The notes below the pieces were generated by a model. It had not been told where the DNA came from, ran no database searches, and was given only the letters and a program-made list of their open reading frames with translations. Source: DAOMNN01 sp035443825 (GTDB lineage Bacteria; Pseudomonadota; Gammaproteobacteria; Burkholderiales; Rhodocyclaceae). Taken from it: 64,000 nt of DNA. Below are positions 45,678-55,242 of the stretch, in pieces (within the stretch, counting starts at the first letter, position 1; each line of letters opens with the position of its first letter). The position numbers and the translations under genes are program-made. The stretch spans positions 1 through 64,000 of the forward strand of contig DAOMNN010000008.1 in assembly GCA_035443825.1 (NCBI GenBank), in the 5' to 3' direction.

Positions 45678-46889
45678 TCAGAACCGGAGTCCGGATTTCT
45701 CGGCAACAGTGTGCATGTCCTTGTCACCACGGCCGGACAGATTGACGAGCAGGATCTTGTCACGGGCAAGCGTCGGTGCGAGCCGCGCCGCATAGGCCAG
45801 CGCATGTGCGCTCTCAAGCGCGGGAATGATTCCTTCCAGCCGGCAAAGATCGTGAAACGCCTGAAGTGCCTCGGCGTCGGTCACGCCGACATAATCCGCG
45901 CGCGCGCTATCCTTCAGCCAGGCGTGCTCGGGGCCGACGCCGGGATAATCGAGTCCGGCCGATATGGAGTGGGTTTCGATGATCTGCCCGTCTTCATTCT
46001 GCAGCAGATAGGTACGGTTGCCGTGCAATACCCCTGGACGACCCGCAGTGAGACTGGCGGAATGCCTTCCCGTGTCCAGTCCCTCGCCTTCGGCCTCGAC
46101 ACCGACGAGACGAACACCCGGTACACCGATATAGGGATGGAAGATCCCCATCGCGTTCGATCCGCCGCCCACGCAGGCGATGACATAGTCGGGCTGGCGG
46201 CCCGCCACTTCCGGCATCTGTTCCAGGCATTCCTTGCCGATGACCGACTGGAAGTCCCGAACCATCATCGGATAGGGATGCGGTCCCGCAACCGTGCCGA
46301 TGATGTAGAAGGTGTTGTGCACATTGGTCACCCAATCGCGCATGGCTTCGTTGAGCGCGTCCTTGAGTGTGCGCGAACCGGACTCGACAGGCACGACGGT
46401 GGCACCGAGCAGTTTCATGCGGTACACGTTGGCCGCCTGGCGCCTGACGTCCTCGGACCCCATGTAGACGACGCATTCCATGCCATAGCGGGCTGCGACC
46501 GTGGCGGTGGCAACGCCGTGCTGGCCCGCACCGGTTTCTGCAATCACGCGCGGCTTGCCCATCTTGCGCGCGAGCATGGCCTGACCGATGCAGTTATTCA
46601 CCTTGTGCGCGCCGGTGTGATTGAGATCCTCGCGCTTCAGGTAGATCTGGGCACCGCCGAACCGATCGGAAAGCCGCCGGGCATGGTACACGGGGCTCGG
46701 ACGCCCCACGTAATGCTTCAACTCGTACTCGAACTCGGCCATGAACGCCGGATCCTTGCGGCAGTCCTCATAGGCCAGCCGTAGCTCCTCGATCGCCGGG
46801 ATCAGCGTCTCCGCGACAAAGACACCGCCGTATGGCCCGAAATGGCCCCGATCATCGGGAAACGTATAGGGTGAATCAGCCATCTGCAT
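45678..46889 (-). CDS. trpB: Tryptophan synthase beta subunit
   Basis: A 403-aa PLP enzyme: PLP lysine in LNHTGAHKVNNCIGQ, catalytic Glu in AETGAGQHGVA, phosphate loop CVGGGSNAMGIF. Condenses indole with serine. Start ATG 46887-46889 (MQMADSPY) chosen for TGGAG six bases upstream; this overlaps the end of trpF by 14 bases. Longer upstream frames are rejected. Confidence 0.97.
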   Translation of the reverse strand: MQMADSPYTFPDDRGHFGPYGGVFVAETLIPAIEELRLAYEDCRKDPAFMAEFEYELKHYVGRPSPVYHARRLSDRFGGAQIYLKREDLNHTGAHKVNNCIGQAMLARKMGKPRVIAETGAGQHGVATATVAARYGMECVVYMGSEDVRRQAANVYRMKLLGATVVPVESGSRTLKDALNEAMRDWVTNVHNTFYIIGTVAGPHPYPMMVRDFQSVIGKECLEQMPEVAGRQPDYVIACVGGGSNAMGIFHPYIGVPGVRLVGVEAEGEGLDTGRHSASLTAGRPGVLHGNRTYLLQNEDGQIIETHSISAGLDYPGVGPEHAWLKDSARADYVGVTDAEALQAFHDLCRLEGIIPALESAHALAYAARLAPTLARDKILLVNLSGRGDKDMHTVAEKSGLRF

Positions 46890-47499
46890 GTCTAACTCCA
46901 GCGACGAACGCCGCAATTCGTGCAGCGTCCTTGATGCCCTTTTCGGACTCGACGCCGCTTGATACGTCAACCGCCCAAGGTCTCACGCGACGAACGGCTT
47001 CGGTCACGTTGTCGGGGTCCAGCCCGCCTGACAGGATGAGACGCCTATCCAGGCTGTCGGGAATCAGGCGCCAGTCGAAAACCTTCCCTCCACCGCCATA
47101 GCCGTCGACAAAAGCATCGAGCAAGATGCCCGAGGCGGCGGGATGAAGGGAACAGAATTCTACCAGATCGATGCCGTCGTGCATTCGTGCGGCCTTGATC
47201 CACGGTCGTCCGTAGCGGCTGCATTCGTCCTCGGATTCATCGCCGTGGAACTGCAACAGCTGGAGCGGTACCCTGTCCAGTACGGAGTGCACCAATGCAG
47301 CACCGGGATTCACGAACAAACCGACCGTCGTAACGAACGGAGGCACCAGCGCCGCCAGTTCCGCCGCCAGTTCCGTTGATACGTGGCGCGGACTGGCCGG
47401 GTAGAACACCAGTCCGATCGCATCGGCACCAGCCTCGACAGCCTCCCTGACGTCTGCTGGCCGGGTCAGGCCGCAAATCTTGATACGTGTTCTCGACAT
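46876..47499 (-). CDS. trpF: Phosphoribosylanthranilate isomerase
   Basis: A 207-aa TIM-barrel enzyme. Signatures: IKICGLTRPADV with catalytic Cys, LLQFHGDESEDECSR, LDAFVDGYGGGGKVFDW, LSGGLDPDNV and VDVSSGVESEKGIKD. A monofunctional trpF directly after truA is a typical beta/gammaproteobacterial arrangement. Confidence 0.97.
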   Translation of the reverse strand: MSRTRIKICGLTRPADVREAVEAGADAIGLVFYPASPRHVSTELAAELAALVPPFVTTVGLFVNPGAALVHSVLDRVPLQLLQFHGDESEDECSRYGRPWIKAARMHDGIDLVEFCSLHPAASGILLDAFVDGYGGGGKVFDWRLIPDSLDRRLILSGGLDPDNVTEAVRRVRPWAVDVSSGVESEKGIKDAARIAAFVAGVRHADG

Positions 47500-47502
47500 A
47501 TG

Positions 47503-48297
47503 TCAGACCAGCGGAATCCGGGGCATCGCGATGATACGCCCATCCCCGGGCAACAGCCAGCGGGCCGGGTAATCCACCCCACACAGGTAGAGCCCGTCGG
47601 CCGGAAACGTCGGAGCGGCAAGACGTCGATCGCCGTTGGCCAGCAATTCGGCCATCCAGTCGGGCGGATAATTGCCCTTGCCCACATAGACCAGCCCGCC
47701 AACGAGATTTCGTACCATGTGGTGCAAGAACGCATTCGCATGAAAATCGAATACCAGATAGTCCCCATCCCGTTGCACTCGCGCCTCGTGCATGATCTTG
47801 AGCGGCGATTTCGCCTGACACCCGGCGGCACGGAAGGCCGAAAAATCGTGACCGCCCGTCAGATACGCTGCCGCTTCAACCATCCGCGCCTCGTCGAGCG
47901 CGCCGTGGTACCAACCCACTCTGCGCGCCAGGAGCGCCGGTTTGACCGGCGCATTGTGCAGGATGTAGCGATAGCGTCGCGCCATCGCACTGAACCGGGC
48001 GTGGAACTGGTCGTCCACGATCGTGCCCCAACGCACGACGACCGGGCCGCGAAGACAGCTGTTGACGCCGCGAACCCAACTTGTCCGCGGTCGTGTCGAC
48101 ACGGTGTCGAAGTGCACGACCTGGGCGGTTGCGTGCACGCCGGCATCGGTTCGGCCTGCGCAATGCAGCCGTACCGGATGCCCGGCAATTGCGCCGATCG
48201 CGCTTTCAAGATGATCTTGCACCGTCCGCCCGTGACGCTGACTTTGCCATCCCTCGAAAGCGTCTCCCGCGTATTCGACACCGAGCGCCACCCTCAT
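47503..48297 (-). CDS. truA: tRNA pseudouridine(38-40) synthase TruA
   Basis: A 264-aa enzyme. Catalytic Asp in CAGRTDAGVHAT; further motifs RYRYILHN, HDFSAFRAAGCQAKSP and FLHHMVRNLVGGLVYVGKG. Modifies U38-U40 of anticodon stems. The ATG at 48295-48297 overlaps the stop of the upstream EcfT-like gene (ATGA). Confidence 0.96.
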   Translation of the reverse strand: MRVALGVEYAGDAFEGWQSQRHGRTVQDHLESAIGAIAGHPVRLHCAGRTDAGVHATAQVVHFDTVSTRPRTSWVRGVNSCLRGPVVVRWGTIVDDQFHARFSAMARRYRYILHNAPVKPALLARRVGWYHGALDEARMVEAAAYLTGGHDFSAFRAAGCQAKSPLKIMHEARVQRDGDYLVFDFHANAFLHHMVRNLVGGLVYVGKGNYPPDWMAELLANGDRRLAAPTFPADGLYLCGVDYPARWLLPGDGRIIAMPRIPLV

Positions 48298-48884
48298 GTC
48301 AGCACCCAAAGCAGCACCCCCGCCACGGCGAGCACGAAAACAGTATCGATCGCCCGAAACCGCTCACGGACGACCACGATGGGATCATGCAGATCGTTCG
48401 AGGCGTCCTTGATCCACGCCTTCCAGCTATGCGGTACGTGGGCGTCGACCAGACGCAAGACCAGGAGGATTCTGACCGCGACACGATCAGCAGGAAAACC
48501 AAATCTTTCGAACGGTCGCAGAAGGCCGTAGATGGCCCCGACCAGACGTGTCGGCGGAAGATACTCCATCAGCATTGCCACACAGAAGACGACAGCCAGA
48601 ACACGCCCTGCATGCTCGATGGCAAGCTCGATTCCCTCTCGCGAGGGACTCACACGCGGCCAGCCGGCAAATACCGCTTCGCCAGGCGTGAAACCTCCGA
48701 AGAGAACCGCTATCGCGATCAGGATGAACCGGATGCGCTTGAGAAGGCGCCATGACCGTCGCGGCGCGTAGCCGAATGCTGTGACGGCACAGATACCGAC
48801 CGCCAGCAGTAATGCCTCGTAGTGGAGCACCTGGAGTGCGGCGACGCCGATCAACCACAGGACGATCAACAGACCGGAATGCAT
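48294..48884 (-). CDS. EcfT/CbiQ-like energy-coupling-factor transmembrane protein
   Basis: A 196-aa membrane protein with about four or five helices: 4-20, 24-40, 48-66, 85-105 and 175-195. Between helices it has the charged loops typical of EcfT coupling proteins (GLLRPFERFGFPADRVAVRILLVLRLVD). No EcfA ATPase or S component is adjacent. It occupies the place, between fimV and truA, where betaproteobacteria often have such a gene. Transported substrate unknown. Just upstream of its ATG is a perfect 44-bp palindrome. Weak ribosome site. Confidence 0.7.
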   Translation of the reverse strand: MHSGLLIVLWLIGVAALQVLHYEALLLAVGICAVTAFGYAPRRSWRLLKRIRFILIAIAVLFGGFTPGEAVFAGWPRVSPSREGIELAIEHAGRVLAVVFCVAMLMEYLPPTRLVGAIYGLLRPFERFGFPADRVAVRILLVLRLVDAHVPHSWKAWIKDASNDLHDPIVVVRERFRAIDTVFVLAVAGVLLWVLT

Positions 48885-48895
48885 GAGATCATCTC

Positions 48896-48939
48896 TAGGG
48901 TGTGTTCTCATTCGCCATGGCGAATGAGAACACACCCTA
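48896..48939. repeat. Perfect 44-bp palindrome
   Basis: Left arm 48896-48917 and right arm 48918-48939 are exact reverse complements; the centre reads ATTCGCCATGGCGAAT. The extruded hairpin would be 22 bp long with no loop. It starts 12 bases before the EcfT-like ATG. A decayed copy lies at 60366-60403. No T-run follows, and fimV has its own terminator next to it. Confidence 0.95.
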
Positions 48940-48951
48940 ACACATCAAACG

Positions 48952-48978
48952 AAAAAGCCCCGGGACGAAGCCCGGGGC
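48952..48978 (-). terminator. Rho-independent terminator of fimV
   Basis: On the minus strand GCCCCGGG-CTTCGT-CCCGGGGC is followed by TTTTT (AAAAA at 48952-48956 on the plus strand). An 8-bp all-GC stem and T-run 19 bases after the fimV stop: textbook terminator. Confidence 0.93.
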
Positions 48979-48996
48979 CGGCACTACGCAAGCTGT

Positions 48997-51900
48997 TCAC
49001 CCAAGTCGTTCGAGGAGGCGATTGGCCGCCTCACGCTGCTCCGGTGAACCCTCACGCAGCACCTCGTCGATGAGCTCGCGCGCGCCCTCCTTGTCACCCA
49101 TCTCTTCATAAGCACGCGCGAGATCGAGCTTGGTGTCCACTTCCTGAAGTGCCTCGGCGGTCGGAACTACCTCGTCTCCAGCCGAAACACCGGATTCCTG
49201 CGGCATGGCGGTCCGAGTGGCGCCTTCGTCCGGCAATTCCAGATTCAGGTCGATGTTCGACAGGTCGAGCGGCGGCGCCTCGCCACCCACGTCGGACGTC
49301 GCGCTTTCGATGTCGAAATCGAAATCCAGGAGACTGTTGTCGAAACCCGTCTTCTCGAGATCCATTACCGACGAATCCTCATCGTCACCCACTTCATCCC
49401 GCCCGACCATGGTTGCCGTCAAGTCGATGTCGTCTCCGGAGGAAACCGTGACCATCCGGTCCGCCTTGCCTGCGCCCGATTGATCGAACGAAGCATCGTC
49501 ATCAAGGCCCTGCTCCGCGAGTGCCAGGTCCATCTCGTCTCCGACCACGGTTGCGTTCATCGACTGCGGGTCGAACTGATCACTCACCGCAGCCAACACG
49601 CTCGACTCGGTCGACGCATCGACTGGCGGTTCCAGCATGTCTGAGTCGGCTGGTGCCGTCCCGGTTACGGGTTCGGACGCATCGTCGATTCCGAGGTCGA
49701 GGACGAGATCGTCGCCACCGTCCGCGGAAGTGCCCTCCATTTCTCCGGCCTCTTCGACAGTGGCTGACGATTCTGCCGCCCGATGCGCTTCACCCTGCGG
49801 TGAATCGTCGGCACCGAGATCAAAATCGAGCACGGAAAAATCGACAGCCGAGTCACTCTGCTCGAGCACATTTCCTCCTGCCGCTTCCTCCACCGCTCTG
49901 GCGACATCGGCCTCGGTCCCTTCCTCTACGGCCTGTCCGATACGGCTAAGGTCACCCGGCATGGTCCACGTGTCCTTGAGTTGCGATGCACTTGGCTCGA
50001 CAGGCTGGGATGTCGTGAAATCGAGGTCACCCAACTGACTCGTCACGGCGGCATCTTCCGCCTCGATCGCCTTGTCACGATCGGGCGCGAAAGCGTCCGT
50101 ACCAGCTGCTACCGCAGCGGCGCCAAGAGCTGCACCGGTGGCTGCCGCACCACCGGCGGAACGCTGGACGCTGCTCCCCGGTTCGGTCACCGGGCCACTG
50201 GTTTCCGCCTCGCCGACCGCGCTCTTCAGCACATACAGGGGATTGTCCGGATCCAGCTTGCGGCCCATTTCCGCCGCCTTCACCCAGTCCGCACCCTGAC
50301 CCTCGGTCCTCGAATAGAGATCGGTCGCGACCGACTCGAACTGGCGCAGGCTGTTGCGCTGCGCATATATCTCAAGCAATTTCAGATAGATCGCGCTACG
50401 GCTGGGATCGGCCTTGAGCGCATCGAGCAGGATCTCCTCTGCCTGGGCGTCACGGCCATACGCCATATACACGTCCGCCTCGGCCACCGGATCGACACCT
50501 TCGTCAGCGTCGATTGCAGATAGCCCGGATTGGCTGAAGTCAGTGTGAAGGACACTGCTGTTGCCTGTATCGACGCTCTGACCACCCTTGCCTCCGAAGA
50601 CCGACTGGGCCTCGGACGGGAACTCGGTCAAGCCCGATGCCGGCTCGCCCGCCTCTTCGGCCTGGCGACGCTGGCGCACCTTCAAACCTGCATACGCGAG
50701 CAACAGAGCGAGAATGCCACCCCCGCCCGCGAGCATCATGGGGTCCTGCAATGCACTCTGCAGGAAGGTCGGCTGAGGCATCGGCTCCGGTGGTACCGGA
50801 CGAGGTGCCGGACGCGGTTCTGGTGTTGCAACAGGCTCGGGTGCTGTCGGCGCAGGCGCTACTACGGGAGGCGCGGCAGGACGTTCGGCGGGGACATCTG
50901 CAGATGGTGCCGCCGCGACCGGGGCTTCGACAGCCGCGGCTGGCGCCAAAGGTTCGGCGACCGGTCCTGCCACAGGCTGCTCGACCGGCTCCGCGGCCTG
51001 CGCTGCCGCAGGTTCTTCGGCAGGCTCCGGAGGCAACAGATCACGTGGCGCCGGGAGGGCTTCGCCTTCGGGCAGTTCCGCTCCGCCTGCGGCCAACTGC
51101 TGCTGCAGCAGCGCCAGGCTCTCATTGCGCAATTCGATCAGCCGTTGCATGTCACGAACGCTCTGCTCGAGTTCTGCCAGACGGCTGTTCGCCTCGTCCA
51201 GCGAACGCTCTCGTGCAATCAGCTCTTCTTCGAGCGCCTCCAGTCGGGCGAGATGCGTCGGATCGCCAGTCGTCGGCGCGCCCGATACCTCGACACGATC
51301 CTGCGGCTCCTCCGCCCGCACGGGCTCCTCGACACGAGGAGCGATCTCGCCAACGCTTTCGCGGTCTGCGGTGGGTTCGGTTTCGGCCGGCCTGGCCGCG
51401 ACGGTGCCGGCGAGACGACTCCGGTAAGCCTCGAAATCTGCTGCCTGTGCGAGGACTTCGCGACGCGCCTGCGCAGGCGCGATGGATCCGGCGCTTGCCT
51501 GATCCGGTATGGTCAGGATCGCCCCTGCTCGCAGACGGTTGATATTGTTGTCGGCGAAGGCGGCCGGATTCTGACGCAACAGGGCCATCAGCATCTGATC
51601 AAGGGTAACCCCCTCGACGCGGTGCCGGTTGGCGATAGCTTGCAGGGTATCGCCTCTCTGCACACGATACTGGCCCGACTGAGCCACACCGGATGCAGGC
51701 GGCGTGCCGGCTCGTGCGCCCGGCGTCGCGACCGGAGCGGTAACGGCCGCGGCTGCTGGCCGGACGGCCTCGATCGGATCGAGAAGGAACGTATACTCGC
51801 GGAGCATGCGCCCGTTCGCCCAGTTCAGCTCGACGAGCAGTTCCAGAAACGGCTCATTCACGGGTCTGTCGCTGACGAGCCTTATCACGGACCGGTTACC

Positions 51901-52167
51901 CCGCGATTCGACGCTGACCTGAACGCCCGTCATCACCGAGGAATATGTAACGTTCGCCTGGCGGAACGCGTCTACCGACGCGATTCGCGCCGACAGTGTC
52001 TGCAGTTCCTGAGGCGTCGCCGTCAGTTCGATCTCGGCCCTGAGCGGCTGCCCTAGCCCGCTGAAGACGTTGATGCCACCAAGTCCGGCCGCCTGCGTGC
52101 CGAAGGGAAGCATGGCGATCGCGCCTGCGATAAGGGTTGCCTTGAAGGTTTTTTTCATAGCAGTCAT
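48997..52167 (-). CDS. fimV: Motility/pilus hub protein FimV
   Basis: A 1056-aa inner-membrane protein. Signal peptide about 1-26 (MLPFGTQA); periplasmic FimV N-domain (27-145) with INVFSGLGQPLRAEIEL; LysM about 172-225 (YRVQRGDTLQAIANRHRV); coiled coil about 310-370; Ala/Pro-rich stretch; membrane helix about 475-495 (LAGGGGILALLLAYAGLK); long acidic cytoplasmic region with TPR-like repeats; conserved C-terminal FimV domain (TKLDLARAYEEMGDKEGA). FimV-type proteins organise polar type IV pilus and secretion assemblies. Terminator just downstream; promoter candidate upstream. Confidence 0.95.
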   Translation of the reverse strand: MTAMKKTFKATLIAGAIAMLPFGTQAAGLGGINVFSGLGQPLRAEIELTATPQELQTLSARIASVDAFRQANVTYSSVMTGVQVSVESRGNRSVIRLVSDRPVNEPFLELLVELNWANGRMLREYTFLLDPIEAVRPAAAAVTAPVATPGARAGTPPASGVAQSGQYRVQRGDTLQAIANRHRVEGVTLDQMLMALLRQNPAAFADNNINRLRAGAILTIPDQASAGSIAPAQARREVLAQAADFEAYRSRLAGTVAARPAETEPTADRESVGEIAPRVEEPVRAEEPQDRVEVSGAPTTGDPTHLARLEALEEELIARERSLDEANSRLAELEQSVRDMQRLIELRNESLALLQQQLAAGGAELPEGEALPAPRDLLPPEPAEEPAAAQAAEPVEQPVAGPVAEPLAPAAAVEAPVAAAPSADVPAERPAAPPVVAPAPTAPEPVATPEPRPAPRPVPPEPMPQPTFLQSALQDPMMLAGGGGILALLLAYAGLKVRQRRQAEEAGEPASGLTEFPSEAQSVFGGKGGQSVDTGNSSVLHTDFSQSGLSAIDADEGVDPVAEADVYMAYGRDAQAEEILLDALKADPSRSAIYLKLLEIYAQRNSLRQFESVATDLYSRTEGQGADWVKAAEMGRKLDPDNPLYVLKSAVGEAETSGPVTEPGSSVQRSAGGAAATGAALGAAAVAAGTDAFAPDRDKAIEAEDAAVTSQLGDLDFTTSQPVEPSASQLKDTWTMPGDLSRIGQAVEEGTEADVARAVEEAAGGNVLEQSDSAVDFSVLDFDLGADDSPQGEAHRAAESSATVEEAGEMEGTSADGGDDLVLDLGIDDASEPVTGTAPADSDMLEPPVDASTESSVLAAVSDQFDPQSMNATVVGDEMDLALAEQGLDDDASFDQSGAGKADRMVTVSSGDDIDLTATMVGRDEVGDDEDSSVMDLEKTGFDNSLLDFDFDIESATSDVGGEAPPLDLSNIDLNLELPDEGATRTAMPQESGVSAGDEVVPTAEALQEVDTKLDLARAYEEMGDKEGARELIDEVLREGSPEQREAANRLLERLG

Positions 52168-52282
52168 GTCTATTCACGCACCCCTACGGGCGCCAGGTTT
52201 GGCTGAACTTGGCGTCGCGGACACCACTTCGGCATCCGCTTCTTTAGCAATCTAGCATTTTCTTTAAGTTTGTGCAGCAATT

Positions 52283-52311
52283 CTTTAATTCATAACGAAC
52301 TTTACTGTCAA
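52283..52311 (-). promoter_or_regulatory. fimV promoter candidate
   Basis: A perfect -35 TTGACA (minus strand, 52306-52311) with a weak -10 TTAAAG 17 bases downstream (52283-52288), in an AT-rich patch between asd and fimV. A second possible -10 is TGCTAGATT about 30 bases further on. Confidence 0.5.
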
Positions 52312-52363
52312 GCCGAACTCTCACCCTCTCCTGCGCACGCGCTTGGCATGTCAATCGCGATGC

Positions 52364-53494
52364 TCAACGTTCGAGCAAAATGCGGAGCATGCGGCGCAGG
52401 GGTTCCGCAGCACCCCACAGCAACTGATCACCGACGGTGAAGGCTCCCAGGTATTCAGGGCCCATCGCCATCTTGTGCAGTCGCCCGACGGGAATCGATA
52501 GCGTTCCCGTCACCGCCGCCGGCGTCAGCTCGTGCTCGGTGATCTCGCGTTCGTTGGGAACCACCTTCACCCACTCGTTGCTTCCGGCGATGATGGCGCT
52601 CACCTCATCCAACGGCAAATTCTGCTTCAACTTAATGGTCAGACCCTGAGAATGACAGCGCATCGCGCCGATCCTCACGCACATTCCGTCGATCGGGATA
52701 CTGCCATCGCTGCGGAACGGCGGCATGCCCAGAATCTTGTTGCACTCGGCACCCCCTTTCCACTCCTCCTTGGACTGCCCATGTTCGACCGGAACGTCGA
52801 TCCATGGAATGAGGCTACCGGCAAGCGCCACGCCGCGAAAATTCTGGACCGGGAAACTTCTCGAACGCATCGTCTCGGCAACCTTGCGGTCGATGTCCAG
52901 GATCGCCGAACGCGGGTCCGCAAGTTCGTCCGACACAGCTGCATGCAGCATGCCCATTTGCGACAGGAGTTCGCGCATGTTCTGAGCTCCGGCGCCGGAT
53001 GCGGCTTGATAAGTCATCGCCGAGATCCATTCAACGTGACCGTGCCGAAGTAGGCCACCGATAGCCATCAGCATCAGCGACACGGTGCAGTTGCCGCCAA
53101 TCCAGTTACGACCGCCTTTCGCGAGTGCATCCTTGATCACGTGCATGTTGACGGGATCGAGAATGATCACGGCGTCGTCGGCCATGCGCAGGGCACTGGC
53201 CGCGTCGATCCAGTGTCCCTTCCAGCCCGCACCGCGCAGTTTCGGGAAAACCGCCTTGGTGTAGTCACCTCCCTGGCAGGTCACGACAATGTCGCAGGCC
53301 TTGAGAGCATCGATGTTCATCGCATCCTGCAATGCATCGGCAGCCTTTCCACCCAGCATTGGGGCTTCGCCCCCCGCGTTCGAGGTCGAAAAATACACGG
53401 GCTCGATATGCTCGAAATCACCTTCCTCGACCATGCGCTGCAGCAGTACCGAGCCGACCATTCCGCGCCAGCCGACAAGACCAACCTTGTTCAT
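52364..53494 (-). CDS. asd: Aspartate-semialdehyde dehydrogenase
   Basis: A 376-aa enzyme with NADP motif VGWRGMVGS, catalytic Cys in GGNCTVSLM, ASGAGAQNMREL and the conserved HIS pair region MRCHSQGLTIKL. Converts aspartyl phosphate to aspartate semialdehyde, feeding lysine (dapB above), methionine (metZ) and threonine. The leuB-asd-fimV-truA order is conserved in beta- and gammaproteobacteria. Confidence 0.97.
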   Translation of the reverse strand: MNKVGLVGWRGMVGSVLLQRMVEEGDFEHIEPVYFSTSNAGGEAPMLGGKAADALQDAMNIDALKACDIVVTCQGGDYTKAVFPKLRGAGWKGHWIDAASALRMADDAVIILDPVNMHVIKDALAKGGRNWIGGNCTVSLMLMAIGGLLRHGHVEWISAMTYQAASGAGAQNMRELLSQMGMLHAAVSDELADPRSAILDIDRKVAETMRSRSFPVQNFRGVALAGSLIPWIDVPVEHGQSKEEWKGGAECNKILGMPPFRSDGSIPIDGMCVRIGAMRCHSQGLTIKLKQNLPLDEVSAIIAGSNEWVKVVPNEREITEHELTPAAVTGTLSIPVGRLHKMAMGPEYLGAFTVGDQLLWGAAEPLRRMLRILLER

Positions 53495-53514
53495 TCGTCT
53501 ATTCCTTGTTTCCG

Positions 53515-54579
53515 TTAATCCCGAAGGGCTGCCAATACGGCATCACCCATCTCGCGCGTACCGACGAGGTGCGTACCCGCCTCATGAATGTCCCCGGTCC
53601 TGAACCCCTGGCCGAGAACGCGCTTCACGGCCCGCTCGACCCGCTGCGCCGCTTCTTCGTTGCCGAACGTATAACGCAGCATCATGGCACTTGAAAGAAT
53701 GGTCGCCAACGGGTTGGCGACGCCCTTGCCCGCGATGTCGGGGGCCGACCCGTGCGACGGCTCGTACAGGCCCTTGTTGTTCTCGTCAAGGGATGCAGAC
53801 GGAAGCATCCCGATCGAACCCGTAAGCATCGATGCTTCGTCCGAAAGGATGTCGCCGAACATGTTGCCGGTGACCATCACGTCGAACTGCCTGGGGGCGC
53901 GGACAAGCTGCATCGCCGCATTGTCAACGAGCATGTGGGAGAGCTCGACATCGGGATATTCCGGCGCCAGTTCGCTCATCACATCACGCCACAGCTGCGT
54001 CGTCTCCAGGACGTTCATCTTGTCCACGGAACACAGTCGCTTGCTGCGCTTGCGCGCCGCGTCGAACGCGACCCGTCCGATCCGGCGGATCTCGCTCTCC
54101 GTATAATGCATGGTATTGAAGCCGAAGCGCTCACCGTCGCGTTGTTCGATGCCTCGCGGCCGTCCGAAATAGATGTCCCCCGTAAGCTCGCGCACGATGA
54201 GGATGTCGAGCCCGGCCACGATCTCGGGCTTGAGCGACGACGCGTTGGCCAGTTCCGGATAAAGGATTGCCGGACGCAGGTTCGCGAACAAGCCGAGTTC
54301 CTTGCGTATGCCCAGCAGGCCACGTTCCGGACGCTGCTCGCGCGGCAGGCCGTCCCACTTCGGTCCGCCCACGGCGCCGAGCAGCACCGCATCGGCTGCC
54401 CGCGCAAGCGCCGAGGTCGCTTCCGGATAGGGTTCGCCCGTGGCATCGACGGCACACCCGCCGAGTTCGGCCCGTTCGAGCTCGAACGGCAGATCCAGGG
54501 CGTCGAGCACCCGGACGGCCTCGGCCATGATTTCAGGGCCGATGCCATCACCCGGCAGAACACAAATCTTCATCGACAC
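53515..54579 (-). CDS. leuB: 3-Isopropylmalate dehydrogenase
   Basis: A 354-aa NAD-dependent enzyme. PGDGIGPE at the start, ELTGDIYFG, DKMNVLETTQLWRDV, NMFGDILSDEASMLTGSIGMLPSASL and EPSHGSAPDIAGKG. A GTG at 54577-54579 has AGGAGG six bases upstream; the internal ATG at 54573 (MKICVLPG) is the alternative. Leucine synthesis, third step. Confidence 0.97.
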   Translation of the reverse strand: MSMKICVLPGDGIGPEIMAEAVRVLDALDLPFELERAELGGCAVDATGEPYPEATSALARAADAVLLGAVGGPKWDGLPREQRPERGLLGIRKELGLFANLRPAILYPELANASSLKPEIVAGLDILIVRELTGDIYFGRPRGIEQRDGERFGFNTMHYTESEIRRIGRVAFDAARKRSKRLCSVDKMNVLETTQLWRDVMSELAPEYPDVELSHMLVDNAAMQLVRAPRQFDVMVTGNMFGDILSDEASMLTGSIGMLPSASLDENNKGLYEPSHGSAPDIAGKGVANPLATILSSAMMLRYTFGNEEAAQRVERAVKRVLGQGFRTGDIHEAGTHLVGTREMGDAVLAALRD

Positions 54580-54600
54580 TCGCTTCCTCCTGCCTGGTCG

Positions 54601-55242
54601 TCAGGCGAAATAGTAGGGATGATCGCCACGCCGCCTGTGCTCGAAGGCGCGGATCTCATCCGCGTGGCGCAGCGTCAGGCCGATGTCGTCCCAACCGTTG
54701 ATCAGGCATTCCTTGCGAAAGGCGTCCACCTCGAAGCCGATCCGCGTCCCGTCGGGTCTGGTTATCGACTGGCTCGGGAGGTCTACGGTCAGACGATAGC
54801 CCTCGGTCCGCTGGCACTCACGAAACAACTCATCGACCTGGGCGGACGCAAGCACGATCGGCAACAACCCGTTCTTGAAGCAGTTGTTGAAGAAGATGTC
54901 GGCGAAACTCGGCCCGATGAGCACCCGAAAACCAAAGTCCTCCAGCGCCCAGGGAGCATGCTCACGCGAACTGCCACAACCGAAGTTCTCCCGTGTAAGC
55001 AGGATCCGAGCACCCACGTAGCGCCGGTGGTTGAGCACGAAATCCGGATTCGTCGGGCGCCGGCTGCAATCCTGACCCGGTTCGCCATGATCAAGATAAC
55101 GCCACTCGTCGAACAGATTCGGCCCGAAGCCGCTACGTTTGATCGACTTCAGAAACTGTTTCGGGATGATCGCGTCGGTGTCGACGTTTGCCCGATCAAG
55201 CGGTGCGACGAGTCCGTCGACGGACGCAAAGGGCTCCATCAT
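54601..55242 (-). CDS. leuD: 3-Isopropylmalate dehydratase small subunit
   Basis: A 213-aa swivel-domain subunit: VDTDAIIPKQFLKSI, FGCGSSREHAPWAL, SFADIFFNNCFKNGLLPI. Partner of LeuC. Its ATG overlaps the stop of the entericidin-like gene by ATGA. LeuB follows 21 bases downstream. Confidence 0.97.
   Translation of the reverse strand: MMEPFASVDGLVAPLDRANVDTDAIIPKQFLKSIKRSGFGPNLFDEWRYLDHGEPGQDCSRRPTNPDFVLNHRRYVGARILLTRENFGCGSSREHAPWALEDFGFRVLIGPSFADIFFNNCFKNGLLPIVLASAQVDELFRECQRTEGYRLTVDLPSQSITRPDGTRIGFEVDAFRKECLINGWDDIGLTLRHADEIRAFEHRRRGDHPYYFA

Noticed and set aside
50530..52056. A 508-codon plus-strand frame opposite fimV
   Set aside because: Antisense to a conserved gene and rich in Arg/Cys, typical of noise.
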